A stretch of 64,000 nucleotides of DNA from an uncultured Clostridia bacterium (GCA_934486735.1 CAKSQL010000002.1:62001-126000), one strand, 5' to 3'; numbered from the stretch's first letter, positions 25,608-34,507 are shown. Numbers and translations are program-made. Notes: a model not told the origin generated them from the letters alone.

Positions 25608-26627
25608 ATGAGAAAATTTATATGTGCGGCATTGGCAGCAGCTATGCTCTTTGCCGGAGCGACAATACCCGCATTTGCAGAATATAAAACAGTGAGGGTA
25701 CATGGCAGTTCTGAATATGTAATAAATAATGCGCTTACGCTGAACGGCTCGGTGATGGTCCCGATAAGAACTCTTGCCGATGCGCTTGAAATGGAAGTTA
25801 TATGGCTCGGAAAAATCCAGGCAGTTGTTATTTGGAATGACGATGTCGAGGTCAGGGCAAGGCTTGACGACAGAATCGCGTGCGTCAACACAACGAACAC
25901 AGAGCTTACGCAAGCACCGACGCTGATAAACGGGAGTACATATCTTCCGCTCAGAAGTATTTCCGAAGCGGTGGGGGCAAGCGTTGTGTGGAATGACGGG
26001 AATATCGACGTGTTTACGGGAAATGCGAAAAATACAAACGCTCAGACTGCTTTAACGGCGGTAAATACTCAAAGCACAGCAGGGACAAGCACCAAGCAGG
26101 AAAGCGGTATGCGTTTTTATGCTCAGCGCCAGGCAGAGTGGAATTTTGAAAATAACGGAAACGGATATTGTTGGGTATGTGCCTATGCAATGGCGCTCAC
26201 AAGTGCACTCGGACGCGAGGTGACTCCGCCGATGGTTGCGGCAGTTAATGCAAAAAGCGGTTCGGGTGCGTATATGCAGCACAATAATATAATAAATGAA
26301 TTCGGAGTGTCGTTTGTGTCGGCTTTGGACGAAAGCTCGCCTTATTTCAAGAACTTTGATTCGTGGCGCGGCGCGACCTACATAAACAAGGGCAGCGATG
26401 CCGAGGCAATTGCTGCAATAAAGGCGGCTCTCGATAAAAATCCGCAGGGTGTAATGGTTAGATATACTGTCTATCCGCATACTTTGTTCGCTGTGGGCTA
26501 CAGCGGAGATACAATTTATTTCCACGAGCCGGCATACGAAAACGGAGCGTCAATGACCTTTGAGCAGACATGCCTTAAAAAGTATAAGATATCGGATTTG
26601 GATTATTTGCAGGCAATTTCAAAATAA
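25608..26627 (+). CDS. secreted protein, stalk domain plus C39-like peptidase domain
   Basis: A 339-residue exported protein. The signal peptide runs to about residue 24 (KFICAALAAAMLFAGAT, ending PAFAE). Residues about 30-130 form a copper-amine-oxidase N-terminal-like stalk domain with its two typical repeats (MVPIRTLADALEMEVIWLG and YLPLRSISEAVGASVVW). A Thr/Ala-rich linker leads to a papain-like C39_2 domain: the cysteine region GYCWVCAYAMAL, then histidine in YPHTLFAVGYSG and IYFHEPAY. It is likely a cell-surface cysteine peptidase or an inactive relative. Two close cysteines make the nucleophile uncertain. GAGGAA lies 8 bases before the chosen ATG. Confidence 0.78.
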   Translation: MRKFICAALAAAMLFAGATIPAFAEYKTVRVHGSSEYVINNALTLNGSVMVPIRTLADALEMEVIWLGKIQAVVIWNDDVEVRARLDDRIACVNTTNTELTQAPTLINGSTYLPLRSISEAVGASVVWNDGNIDVFTGNAKNTNAQTALTAVNTQSTAGTSTKQESGMRFYAQRQAEWNFENNGNGYCWVCAYAMALTSALGREVTPPMVAAVNAKSGSGAYMQHNNIINEFGVSFVSALDESSPYFKNFDSWRGATYINKGSDAEAIAAIKAALDKNPQGVMVRYTVYPHTLFAVGYSGDTIYFHEPAYENGASMTFEQTCLKKYKISDLDYLQAISK

Positions 26628-26639
26628 TACATATTTTCC

Positions 26640-26668
26640 TTGATTTTTTGCGGAAAAGCTGATATAAT
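26640..26668 (+). promoter_or_regulatory. promoter of the ROK kinase gene
   Basis: TTGATT and TATAAT with a 17-base spacer lie 44 bases before the start. Confidence 0.78.
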
Positions 26669-26712
26669 AATATGGTACAACACAGATGATTAATTGAAAG
26701 GATTGAATACTT

Positions 26713-27654
26713 ATGTATTATATAGGAGTAGATTTGGGCGGTACAAATATTGCCGCAGGTGTGGTTGACGAAAACGGAAAAATTTTGGTGCAGGATTCCA
26801 CGCCTACGCTGAACGAGCGTCCGTATACCGAGATAGTTAAGGATATGGCGAATCTTTGCAAAAAGATTATTGCCGATGCAGGACTTGCCGAGAGCGATAT
26901 TAAGGCTATCGGAATAGGCAGCCCGGGTTCTATCGATAACGAGAACGGAGTTGTTGTCTATGCAAACAACTTGAAAATGGATCATTCTCCGATTGCGGCA
27001 GAACTTAAAAAGTATATCAATGTTCCGGTGAATATTGAAAACGATGCGAACGCGGCAGCATACGGCGAATATGTGATAAACGGCGGCGGAGTGGACGATT
27101 TTGTGTTCATAACACTCGGAACGGGTGTCGGCGGCGGAGTAATCATAAATAAAAAGATTTACCGCGGTTTCAACGGTGCCGGCGGCGAACTGGGACATAT
27201 AACTCTTGTACATGACGGCGAACCTTGCACATGCGGAAATCGCGGCTGCTGGGAGGCATATGCATCGGTAACGGCGCTTATTCGTCAAACAGAGGCAGCT
27301 ATGAAAGAAAATCCGGATTCTATGATGCATGAGGTTGCGAAAAAGGAGAATAAGGTAAGCGGAAAAACGGCGTTTATTGCGGCAAAGAACGGTGATGCGG
27401 CGGCTCAGAAAGTTGTCGACACGTATATAGGTTATGTCGCTGACGGAATTATGAGCGTGATAAACATTTTCCAGCCGGAAAAGCTTGTTATCGGCGGCGG
27501 AATAAGCAGAGAGGGCGACTATCTGTTAAAGCCGATTATTAGGTATGTTGACAAGGTTGGATATAATAAATATATGAAGAAAACCAAAATCAGCATAGCA
27601 ACGCTGTTTAATGACGCGGGAATCATCGGCGCGGCTTTGGCAGCAAGAAAATAA
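26713..27654 (+). CDS. ROK-family glucokinase
   Basis: A 313-residue sugar kinase of the ROK family, most like Gram-positive glucokinase. The ATP phosphate-binding motif is GVDLGGTNIAAGVVD. The sugar site includes ENDANAAAYGEY, the adenosine motif is TLGTGVGGGVIINKKIY, and the zinc/ROK signature is GELGHITLV followed by CTCGNRGCWEAYAS. There is no N-terminal helix-turn-helix, so it is an enzyme and not a repressor. It has its own promoter and a downstream terminator. Glucose is the likely substrate; fructose or N-acetylmannosamine remain possible. Confidence 0.9.
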   Translation: MYYIGVDLGGTNIAAGVVDENGKILVQDSTPTLNERPYTEIVKDMANLCKKIIADAGLAESDIKAIGIGSPGSIDNENGVVVYANNLKMDHSPIAAELKKYINVPVNIENDANAAAYGEYVINGGGVDDFVFITLGTGVGGGVIINKKIYRGFNGAGGELGHITLVHDGEPCTCGNRGCWEAYASVTALIRQTEAAMKENPDSMMHEVAKKENKVSGKTAFIAAKNGDAAAQKVVDTYIGYVADGIMSVINIFQPEKLVIGGGISREGDYLLKPIIRYVDKVGYNKYMKKTKISIATLFNDAGIIGAALAARK

Positions 27655-27695
27655 AATATTATAGATTGATGCGAAAAAATTCAATATGAAAACAG

Positions 27696-27740
27696 GAAAG
27701 TAATTCGGACTCTTATCGGAATTACTTTCTTTTTTTCTTT
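27696..27740 (+). terminator. terminator after the ROK kinase
   Basis: GAAAGTAATTC (27696-27706) pairs with GAATTACTTTC (27719-27729), followed by a long T-run. Confidence 0.85.
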
Positions 27741-27829
27741 TTTTTGTGATATCTTTTTCGGATTTTCAAAATAGAATATATGAGAGATAATTCTGCGATT
27801 GCCGAGATACTAAAAAAGGGGGAAAAATA

Positions 27830-28648
27830 ATGATAAAGGTGACAAAGCATCTCTATATTCATCCGCTGACAATTCTGCTTTTTGCAGCGTGCTATATAAT
27901 GCGCAGACCGGAATTTGTGCTTTTGTGCTATGCGATAATCGCGGTGCATGAATCGGCACACCTTGCGGCGGCACTTTGTATAGGTCTTATGCCGTCCAAA
28001 ATCGTTATATATCCGTTCGGATTGAATCTGAAACTTAAAAATAAAATCGTATACGCGCTGTCCGATGAGATAATTCTCTATGCGGCAGGGCCGCTTTCAA
28101 ATATTGTAATGGCTCTCGCGGCATTGCCTTTTATAAATAAAATCCCGTATGCTTATGAATTTTACATGCAGAATATGGGACTTTTTGTTATAAATATGCT
28201 GCCGGTTATGCCGCTTGACGGCGGAGTCATCGCAAAAAAGCTGCTTTCGCGGCTCTGCGGAAGAAAAAAGGCAGGCATAATAATGAAAATAACAAGCGCG
28301 GCAATAATATCGGCAATCGCCGTAATCGGTGTGTATCTTGCCGCAATCGGCAGCTTTTCGGTCTGCCTTTTTGTGATTTTTCTTGTGTGCAACATATTCT
28401 CGACCGAGGAGAAATATAATATAGACTTTGTGAAAGAGCTGATTTATTATAAAGAAAAAAAGACAAAAAAGGTGAAAGCGGTGCTTATGGGGGACAGCCT
28501 GCGGGACACTGCCGAGATGTTTTCACCGGGCGCGTTTTATATAGTATGCGATATAGATTCCGATGGAAAAATTTCCGATGTGCTCACCGAAACCGAGGTC
28601 CTGGACAGTTTAGTGAAATCAAGAGCGGAGAATATCACTTCGGGGTGA
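27830..28648 (+). CDS. site-2 protease family membrane peptidase (SpoIVFB type)
   Basis: A 272-residue intramembrane metalloprotease of family M50B. The zinc site HESAH (HExxH) lies in a membrane helix (YAIIAVHESAHLAAALCIGL), and the second metal motif is NMLPVMPLDGGVIAKK; the asparagine of GPLSNIVMALAAL is also conserved. About five hydrophobic helices are present, with a C-terminal CBS-like cytoplasmic tail (SLRDTAEMFSPGAFYIV). This matches SpoIVFB, which activates pro-sigma-K in the mother cell during sporulation, although other S2P enzymes cannot be ruled out. No spoIVFA-like partner precedes it. Its last 30 bases overlap the convergent AraC gene. Confidence 0.8.
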   Translation: MIKVTKHLYIHPLTILLFAACYIMRRPEFVLLCYAIIAVHESAHLAAALCIGLMPSKIVIYPFGLNLKLKNKIVYALSDEIILYAAGPLSNIVMALAALPFINKIPYAYEFYMQNMGLFVINMLPVMPLDGGVIAKKLLSRLCGRKKAGIIMKITSAAIISAIAVIGVYLAAIGSFSVCLFVIFLVCNIFSTEEKYNIDFVKELIYYKEKKTKKVKAVLMGDSLRDTAEMFSPGAFYIVCDIDSDGKISDVLTETEVLDSLVKSRAENITSG

Positions 28649-29437
28649 AGTGCCGAAAGCCTTTACATATGCTCGGTAAAAATCGGAATAGCTGCCGAAG
28701 CCGGCGGCAAGACATGCATTTCCGATAGCCATTCCGTCTTTGCATAGCTTTTTTGCGAGCAGAAGTCTTTTGGCAGTGATATATTGATTTATGGTAAAGC
28801 CGGTGTTTTTTTTGAAAATCCGACACATATAAAACTTGGACAAAAAGAATTTTTCGGCGAGAAAATCAAGCGATATCGGCTGCGCAAGATTTTGATTGAT
28901 ATAGGATATTATTCCGGAGACGGTGTCGTTCTGAACCGACGGCACAACGGTGGATGAAAGCTTGCTTATGTGGTACAGAAATTCCACAATCGCGCACTTG
29001 ACAACGGCGTCGTCCTGCTTGGTTGTTGCCGATATGTAACGCTCGGCGCGCATCAGAATGTCATAAATCCTCTTTTCTTTTATATCTCTGATATATCGGC
29101 TTTCCATATCGGCTTTGAAAATTGCCCTCAGGCTTTGGCAGTTCCACGCGTCAAAAAAACTGTCGGTTATGTTAAGCACAATGCGTTCGTATGCCGTTTC
29201 CTCTTCGGGAAAAATTCTGTGCAGCTCGTTTCCGCGTATCAAAAGCATGTCGTAGGGCATAAGCCTGTAGCTTTTTCCCTCGACAACAAATCTTGCGTCA
29301 CCGCTGATAAATATGTATATTTCGTAATCGGTGTGAGTGTGCAGCGCAAATTCATTTGATTTTGGGTGCGCTGTCCACTTATGCATGTACGAAAATCTTT
29401 TGTCCTTGTCACTTCTTGCGGCTTTAATATTTTCCAT
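28619..29437 (-). CDS. AraC-family transcriptional regulator
   Basis: A 272-residue regulator. The N-terminal cupin (EFALHTHTDYEIYIFISGDA, then YRLMPYDMLLIRG) is the ligand-binding and dimer half. The C-terminal 100 residues carry two helix-turn-helices (ISLDFLAEKFFLSKFYMCRI and GNACLAAGFGSYSDFYRAY). The start at 29437 has AGGTGAT close upstream. It is divergent from the uronate operon with a shared 130-base control region, so it most likely activates that operon in response to a uronic acid or related sugar (inference). The 3' end overlaps the SpoIVFB-like gene by 30 bases, convergent. Confidence 0.9.
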   Translation of the reverse strand: MENIKAARSDKDKRFSYMHKWTAHPKSNEFALHTHTDYEIYIFISGDARFVVEGKSYRLMPYDMLLIRGNELHRIFPEEETAYERIVLNITDSFFDAWNCQSLRAIFKADMESRYIRDIKEKRIYDILMRAERYISATTKQDDAVVKCAIVEFLYHISKLSSTVVPSVQNDTVSGIISYINQNLAQPISLDFLAEKFFLSKFYMCRIFKKNTGFTINQYITAKRLLLAKKLCKDGMAIGNACLAAGFGSYSDFYRAYVKAFGTSPRSDILRS

Positions 29438-29459
29438 ATAAATCACCTCGCTGTTTTTT

Positions 29460-29488
29460 ATTATAACACAAAAGAGCAAGAATTGCAA
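29460..29488 (-). promoter_or_regulatory. promoter of the araC-type gene
   Basis: On the minus strand TTGCAA and TATAAT have a 17-base spacer. The -35 box overlaps the palindrome at 29482-29501, so binding there would block this promoter. Confidence 0.75.
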
Positions 29489-29501
29489 TATATTAAGCAA
29501 T
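29482..29501. promoter_or_regulatory. candidate operator between araC and the uronate operon
   Basis: ATTGC and GCAAT form an inverted repeat around a 10-base AT-rich centre; a further ATTGC begins at 29508 and overlaps the plus-strand -35 box. The placement between two divergent promoters is what an autoregulating AraC-type activator would use. Binding is inferred. Confidence 0.45.
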
Positions 29502-29508
29502 AAAAACA

Positions 29509-29537
29509 TTGCGGAAATGCCTATTTTGTGTTACAAT
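29509..29537 (+). promoter_or_regulatory. promoter of the uronate operon
   Basis: TTGCGG and TACAAT with a 17-base spacer. The sequence before its -10 (TTTTGTGTTACAAT) closely mirrors the divergent promoter (TTTTGTGTTATAAT). The weak -35 fits an activator-dependent promoter. Confidence 0.72.
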
Positions 29538-29569
29538 TAAAGAAAAAAAGACAGGAAAGGAAATGCAAT

Positions 29570-30424
29570 ATGTCTGAGTTTGTCATAACGGGATTTTCCG
29601 ATGAAATAGACGAGAAAATCACAAAGCAGTTCGCTCATCTGAACACGCTTGGAATTTCGTACTTTGAGCCGAGGGGAATAGATGGTGTCAACATTGCGGA
29701 TATTGACGCACCCAAAAGAGAAAAATTAAAGAAAGAAATGAAAAAGCACAATATAAAGGTGTCGTCGGTAGGCTCGCCGATAGGGAAAATAGGAATCGGC
29801 GACCCGTTTGAGCCGCATATGGAAAAGCTTAAGCGTGTGATTGAGACGGCGCACGAATTGGATACAAAGTATATAAGGGTGTTCAGCTTTTTCATGCCGC
29901 GCGGCGAAAATCCGCAGAATTACCGCGGTGAGGTTATCGACCGAATCGGGAAGATGTGCGATATTGCCGAAAAAGAGAATGTCATGCTGCTGCACGAAAA
30001 CGAAAAGGAGATATACGGAGATACCGCGAAAAGATGCCTTGATATATTGGAGTCGGTAGACTCAAAGGCATTGAGAGCTGTTTTTGACCCGGCGAATTTT
30101 GTCCAGTGCGGCGAGACGACCTATCCCGATGCGTTCGAGATGCTTAAGCCGTACATAGAGTATATGCATATAAAGGATGCACTTTCCGACGGCTCGGTCG
30201 TGCCGGCAGGCTGCGGCGAGGGACATGTCGAGGAGATTTTATCGACGCTTTGGCAGGACGGATACGAGGGATTTTTAAGCTTGGAGCCGCATTTGGGCAG
30301 CTTTAAGGGACTTGAGGGTCTGGAATTGGACGACAAAATGCTTTCTCTTGATGGCAGCACTCCGGAAAAATTCACGCTTGCATATGACAGCTTGAAGAAA
30401 ATAATCGAAAGGGTGAGAGGATAA
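29570..30424 (+). CDS. sugar phosphate isomerase/epimerase family protein
   Basis: A 284-residue TIM-barrel protein of the xylose-isomerase-like / AP-endonuclease-2 superfamily. Metal-site segments are visible: LLHENEKEIYGD (Glu), FDPANFVQCGE (Asp), EYMHIKDA (His/Lys) and LSLEPHLG (terminal Glu). The first gene of the operon; the ATG at 29570 has GGAAAGG about 7 bases upstream. Relatives act as epimerases, isomerases, dehydratases or eliminases on keto-sugars, often paired with Gfo/Idh/MocA dehydrogenases as here. The next gene overlaps it by one base (TAATG), so they are translationally coupled. The exact reaction is unknown. Confidence 0.82.
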   Translation: MSEFVITGFSDEIDEKITKQFAHLNTLGISYFEPRGIDGVNIADIDAPKREKLKKEMKKHNIKVSSVGSPIGKIGIGDPFEPHMEKLKRVIETAHELDTKYIRVFSFFMPRGENPQNYRGEVIDRIGKMCDIAEKENVMLLHENEKEIYGDTAKRCLDILESVDSKALRAVFDPANFVQCGETTYPDAFEMLKPYIEYMHIKDALSDGSVVPAGCGEGHVEEILSTLWQDGYEGFLSLEPHLGSFKGLEGLELDDKMLSLDGSTPEKFTLAYDSLKKIIERVRG

Positions 30425-31584
30425 TGGATAAAGTAAAGGTAGGAATTATAGGAATAGGAAATATGGGTTCGGCTCATGCAGCGAATATAAATAAGGGGAA
30501 AGTTCCCAACATGGAACTTGCCGCACTGTGCGATATTGCCGAGGGGAGACGGGAATATTGTAAAAGGAATTACCCGAACGTGCCTGTGTTCAAAAATTCG
30601 GATGAGCTGATAGAAAGCGGACTTGCCGACGCGGTTATAATCGCGACTCCGCACTATTTTCATCCGCCGATTGCGATAAAGGCGTTCGAAAACGGCTTGA
30701 ATGTCTTGAGCGAAAAGCCGATAGGTGTATATACGGCTCAGATTCTGGAGATGAACGAGGCGGCAAAGAAAAGCGGAAAAGTGTTCGGGATTATGTATAA
30801 TCAGCGCACCAATCCGGTGTATCAAAAGCTGCGCGAGCTTATCCAAAGCGGCGAGCTGGGCGGCATAAAAAGAGTGAACTGGACAATAACCGACTGGTAC
30901 AGACCGCAGGCATATCACGACAGCTGCACATGGCGTTCGACCTGGGCGACTGAGGGCGGCGGCGCGCTGATAAACCAAAATCCGCATCAGCTCGACCTGT
31001 GGCAATGGATGTTCGGCATGCCTTCAAAAATTATGTCGCATGTATCGTTCGGAAAATATTATGATATAGAGGTTGAGGACGACGTCACCGCTTTTATGCA
31101 ATACGATGACGGCATGACCGGCTTGTATATCACCTCGACAGGTGAGGCGCCGGGAACAAACCGCCTTGAAATTGCCTGCGATATGGGTAAGGTGGTTGTG
31201 GAAAACAATACTATCACATTTTGGCGCAACAGGGTTTCGGAAAGAGAATTTAACAAGACGAACAATGAAATTTTCGGCTGCCCCGAATGTTGGAAATGCG
31301 AGATTCCTGCCGATAAGAGCGGCGGCGAGCAGCATGTGGGAATACTTAAAAACTTTGCCGATGCCGTTTTGAAAGGAACACCGCTTTTAGCTCCGGGATA
31401 TGAAGGAATAAACGGACTTACGATTTCGAATGCAATCCATTACTCTGCATGGACAGGCGGCAGGGCGGATGTTAAGAATTTTCCGCATGATGAATTTTAC
31501 GGTCTGCTCAAAGATAAAATAGCAAAATCAACGGTTGTGAAGAAGAATATTCAAAGGACAGCCGACACGGAGGGAACATACTGA
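30424..31584 (+). CDS. Gfo/Idh/MocA family oxidoreductase
   Basis: A 386-residue NAD(P)-dependent sugar oxidoreductase. The N-terminal Rossmann fold has GIIGIGNMGSAHAANI. The hallmark catalytic lysine is in LSEKPIGVYT, and the C-terminal domain holds a conserved GGGALINQNPHQLDLWQWM with the likely substrate-site histidine. No Tat signal peptide is present, so it is cytoplasmic. It overlaps both neighbours by one base, pointing to a tightly balanced set. The substrate cannot be read; a uronic acid, polyol or glycoside is likely from context. Confidence 0.88.
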   Translation: MDKVKVGIIGIGNMGSAHAANINKGKVPNMELAALCDIAEGRREYCKRNYPNVPVFKNSDELIESGLADAVIIATPHYFHPPIAIKAFENGLNVLSEKPIGVYTAQILEMNEAAKKSGKVFGIMYNQRTNPVYQKLRELIQSGELGGIKRVNWTITDWYRPQAYHDSCTWRSTWATEGGGALINQNPHQLDLWQWMFGMPSKIMSHVSFGKYYDIEVEDDVTAFMQYDDGMTGLYITSTGEAPGTNRLEIACDMGKVVVENNTITFWRNRVSEREFNKTNNEIFGCPECWKCEIPADKSGGEQHVGILKNFADAVLKGTPLLAPGYEGINGLTISNAIHYSAWTGGRADVKNFPHDEFYGLLKDKIAKSTVVKKNIQRTADTEGTY

Positions 31585-32339
31585 TGGATAAGAGAATAGG
31601 TGCACAATTATATACTTTGCGTGATTTTACGCAGACTAAAGAGGATTTTGAAAAATCCATGAAAAGAGTTCACGATATAGGCTATAAGGCGGTGCAGATT
31701 TCGGCAGTAGGTCCGATAGCGCCGGAGGATATGAGAGAGATTTGCCAAAAATACGATTTGGCAATCGCCTGCACACACAAGGGATTTGACGATTATGTCA
31801 GCCGCCCTGACGAAATGATTGATTTCCACAAAAAACTCGGCTGCGATATTGCGGGTCTCGGAGCAATGCCCGGCGAATACCGCTCGCTTGAAAAAATTCC
31901 CGAACTGGTCGAAAAACTCAACCACGTGACCGATGAAATGGCAAAGCAGGGGATAACCTTTGCATATCATAACCATCATTTCGAATTTGAGCGCATGGAA
32001 AACGGTCAGTTTATCATGGACTATATGATAGAGCATGGCAAGTTCGATTTTATTGTGGATGTTTATTGGCTTGCGGTTGCAGGTCTCAATCCGGCGGAGT
32101 ATATCAGAAAAATGGGAAAAAGAGCGGTTGTTATTCACTATAAGGATTTAGCGATTGTGAATTATGAGGTTGTCATGGCGGAGGTCATGGAGGGCAATCT
32201 CGACTGGGATGCGATAATCGCGGCATCGCGTGACGCAGGCAGCCGCTGGGCGATGGTGGAGCAGGACGTCTGCCGCCGCGACCCGTTCGAAAGCTTGGAA
32301 ATAAGCTATAAAAATCTGACAAAGAAAGGCTTTATATAA
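31584..32339 (+). CDS. sugar phosphate isomerase/epimerase family protein
   Basis: A 251-residue xylose-isomerase-like TIM-barrel protein, distinct from the one at 29570. Barrel and metal-site elements include IGAQLYTLRDF at the N-terminus, FAYHNHHFEFE, DFIVDVYWLAVAGLNPAEYI and VIHYKDL. Members with the YHNHxxEF and DxYW motifs resemble inosose-dehydratase and C-glycoside-eliminating relatives. Its ATG overlaps the stop of the preceding dehydrogenase (TGATG). It probably acts on the keto product of one of the flanking oxidoreductases (inference). Confidence 0.85.
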   Translation: MDKRIGAQLYTLRDFTQTKEDFEKSMKRVHDIGYKAVQISAVGPIAPEDMREICQKYDLAIACTHKGFDDYVSRPDEMIDFHKKLGCDIAGLGAMPGEYRSLEKIPELVEKLNHVTDEMAKQGITFAYHNHHFEFERMENGQFIMDYMIEHGKFDFIVDVYWLAVAGLNPAEYIRKMGKRAVVIHYKDLAIVNYEVVMAEVMEGNLDWDAIIAASRDAGSRWAMVEQDVCRRDPFESLEISYKNLTKKGFI

Positions 32340-32362
32340 AGACTTCTGAAAGGGTGATGAGT

Positions 32363-33358
32363 ATGATTAACTCATGCGTTGTCGGACTCGGAGCCGTCGG
32401 ACCGATACACGCGCGTGCGGCGGGGGACAAGCTCTCTGCCGTATGCGATGTTGACAAAAGGCGCGCGGACTGCTATGCGAAAAAGTACAATGTGACTGCG
32501 TATTACGATTACGAAAGCGTTCTTGCCGATGAGAGGATAAATACGGTTCATATCTGCACGCCGCATTATCTTCATAAGTCCATGGCTTTGGCTGCACTTG
32601 CGGCAGGCAAAAATATAGTGTTGGAAAAGCCTGTCGGAATCAGTCTTGAAGAAATAGACGAGCTTGAAAGAGTGTATCGGAAATCGGATAAAAAGGTGTG
32701 TATAATGCTCCAAAACCGAACGAATAACAGCGTTGCCGAAATGAAAAGAATCATTGACGAGGATGAAACTCTCGGCAAAATGCGTGGTATTGCGGCATTC
32801 ATGACATGGCACCGCGACGAGGCATATTACGCATCGGCGGATTGGCGCGGTAAATGGGCAACCGAGGGCGGTGCGCTTTTGATAAACCAGGCGATACATA
32901 TTATTGACCTGCTCGATTGGCTTGGCGGAGGAATAGCCGCGGTTAAGAGCGGCATTTCGAACAAGGCGACACCGTCAATCGAGACGGAGGACACAGCCGA
33001 GGCTGTTTTTGAAATGAAAAACGGGTGCCGGGGCGTGTTTTATGCCACTAACACATTTGGTGCGGATATGCCTTTCAGAGTCGAAGCGGTGTTCGAAAAC
33101 GCTGTTCTGCGCTATGCCGACGGGCATTTGTACAGAATCGGCAAGGACGTGGAGATAGTTACGAACGATTCGAAAAACATAGCAGGCAAGGAGTGCTGGG
33201 GCGACGGACATTCGAGAGTGATATCAAAATTTTATAATGCGGTCGAGAGCGGAACGGACGATTATATGGATTTGCTGAGCGGTCTTCATTCGGCGAAAGT
33301 TATGCTTTCGATGTACAAAAACGGTCTTGAAAAGGACGGAGACTGGATAAAAATATAA
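32363..33358 (+). CDS. Gfo/Idh/MocA family oxidoreductase
   Basis: A 331-residue NAD(P)-dependent oxidoreductase, the second of the operon. The Rossmann motif is VVGLGAVGPIHARA, followed by the conserved NTVHICTPHYLHKSMAL. The catalytic lysine is in VLEKPVGISLEEID, and the substrate-site region is GGALLINQAIHIIDLLDWLGG. The ATG at 32363 is preferred over GTG/ATG at 32354/32357 because AAGGGTG lies just upstream of it. It is shorter than, and clearly different from, the protein at 30424, suggesting a different substrate or the reverse half-reaction. Confidence 0.87.
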   Translation: MINSCVVGLGAVGPIHARAAGDKLSAVCDVDKRRADCYAKKYNVTAYYDYESVLADERINTVHICTPHYLHKSMALAALAAGKNIVLEKPVGISLEEIDELERVYRKSDKKVCIMLQNRTNNSVAEMKRIIDEDETLGKMRGIAAFMTWHRDEAYYASADWRGKWATEGGALLINQAIHIIDLLDWLGGGIAAVKSGISNKATPSIETEDTAEAVFEMKNGCRGVFYATNTFGADMPFRVEAVFENAVLRYADGHLYRIGKDVEIVTNDSKNIAGKECWGDGHSRVISKFYNAVESGTDDYMDLLSGLHSAKVMLSMYKNGLEKDGDWIKI

Positions 33359-33371
33359 CGGAGATGAGAGT

Positions 33372-34403
33372 ATGAAAATGACATTCAGATGGTATGGGGA
33401 TGATGACCCCGTAACCTTGGACAAAATAAGACAGATTCCGGGCATTGTCGGAATCGTATCGGCAATCTACGATATCCCGGTCGGAGAGGCATGGGATGAG
33501 GAGAGCATTTTTAAGCTGAAAAATAAAATCGAGGAAAAAGGACTTGAGCTGTCGGTTATCGAGAGCGTGCCTGTTCACGAGGATATCAAGCTTGGCAGGG
33601 GCGACAGGGACAGATATATAGAAAACTATTGCATCACGCTGAGAAATCTTGCAAAGGCAGGCGTGGACTGTGTTTGCTATAACTTTATGCCGGTGTTCGA
33701 CTGGACTCGTTCAAGCCTTGCGCACCCTTTGCCCGACGGCTCGAATGCGCTTATGTACGACCATGATACCGTCCTTAAAATGAATCCGCTCACAGGCGAT
33801 TTGTCGCTGCCCGGCTGGGACGCAAGCTATACAAAGGATCAGATGCGTGAGCTTTTGGAGACATATGGCAAAATAAGCGAGGAGGACTTGTGGAATAACC
33901 TTAAATATTTCCTTGACCGCGTTATAAAAACCGCGGAGGTGGTCGGGGTTAAGATGGCGATTCACCCGGATGATCCGCCATGGAGTATTTTCGGCTTGCC
34001 GAGGATAATAACCAACAAGGCGAATATCGAAAGATTTTTAAAGCTTTACGACAGCGAATATAACGGACTTACTCTTTGCAGCGGTTCGCTCGCGGCGAAT
34101 CCCGAAAATGATATTGCCGACATGGTATACACATTCGGAAAGCGAATCCATTTTGCGCATATGCGTAATATAAAAATAACCGGCGAAAAATGCTTTGAGG
34201 AATCGGCGCATATGTCAGAGTGCGGCTCACTTGATATGGTAAAGATTATGAAAGCGTATAAGGATATCGGCTTTGACGGATACATGCGCCCCGACCATGG
34301 CAGAATGATTTGGGGCGAGAGCGGCAGACCCGGCTACGGCTTGTATGACCGCGCACTCGGCTCGCAGTATCTGAAAGGAATTTGGGACACATTGACACGA
34401 TAA
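33372..34403 (+). CDS. uxuA: mannonate dehydratase
   Basis: A 343-residue enzyme that dehydrates D-mannonate to 2-keto-3-deoxygluconate in glucuronate catabolism. The N-terminus MTFRWYGDDDPVTLDKIRQI with GIVSAIYDIPVGEAW is characteristic. Also present are VCYNFMPVFDWTRSSL, the metal-site AIHPDDPPWSIFGLPRI, LCSGSLAANPEND, HFAHMRNIK and GYMRPDHGRMIWGE. Length and motifs fit the UxuA family well. It lies 13 bases after the second Gfo/Idh gene. The next gene encodes the enzyme that makes mannonate, so together they convert fructuronate to KDG. UxaC, KdgK and KdgA are not in the window. Confidence 0.95.
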   Translation: MKMTFRWYGDDDPVTLDKIRQIPGIVGIVSAIYDIPVGEAWDEESIFKLKNKIEEKGLELSVIESVPVHEDIKLGRGDRDRYIENYCITLRNLAKAGVDCVCYNFMPVFDWTRSSLAHPLPDGSNALMYDHDTVLKMNPLTGDLSLPGWDASYTKDQMRELLETYGKISEEDLWNNLKYFLDRVIKTAEVVGVKMAIHPDDPPWSIFGLPRIITNKANIERFLKLYDSEYNGLTLCSGSLAANPENDIADMVYTFGKRIHFAHMRNIKITGEKCFEESAHMSECGSLDMVKIMKAYKDIGFDGYMRPDHGRMIWGESGRPGYGLYDRALGSQYLKGIWDTLTR

Positions 34404-34507
34404 AAAAGGGAGAGTATTAATGTGAAAAATTAATACTGCGATTGAATTTAATTGCCTGCGCGAAAAATTTTCCTTATGTTGTTCGGAAACCGCGCATGGG
34501 CACTGAT

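Noticed and set aside
29570..32339. Inositol catabolism operon (iol) reading of the dehydrogenase/epimerase genes
   Set aside because: No IolC, IolD or IolJ partner is present, while UxuA, the SDR mannonate oxidoreductase and the esterase point to uronates.
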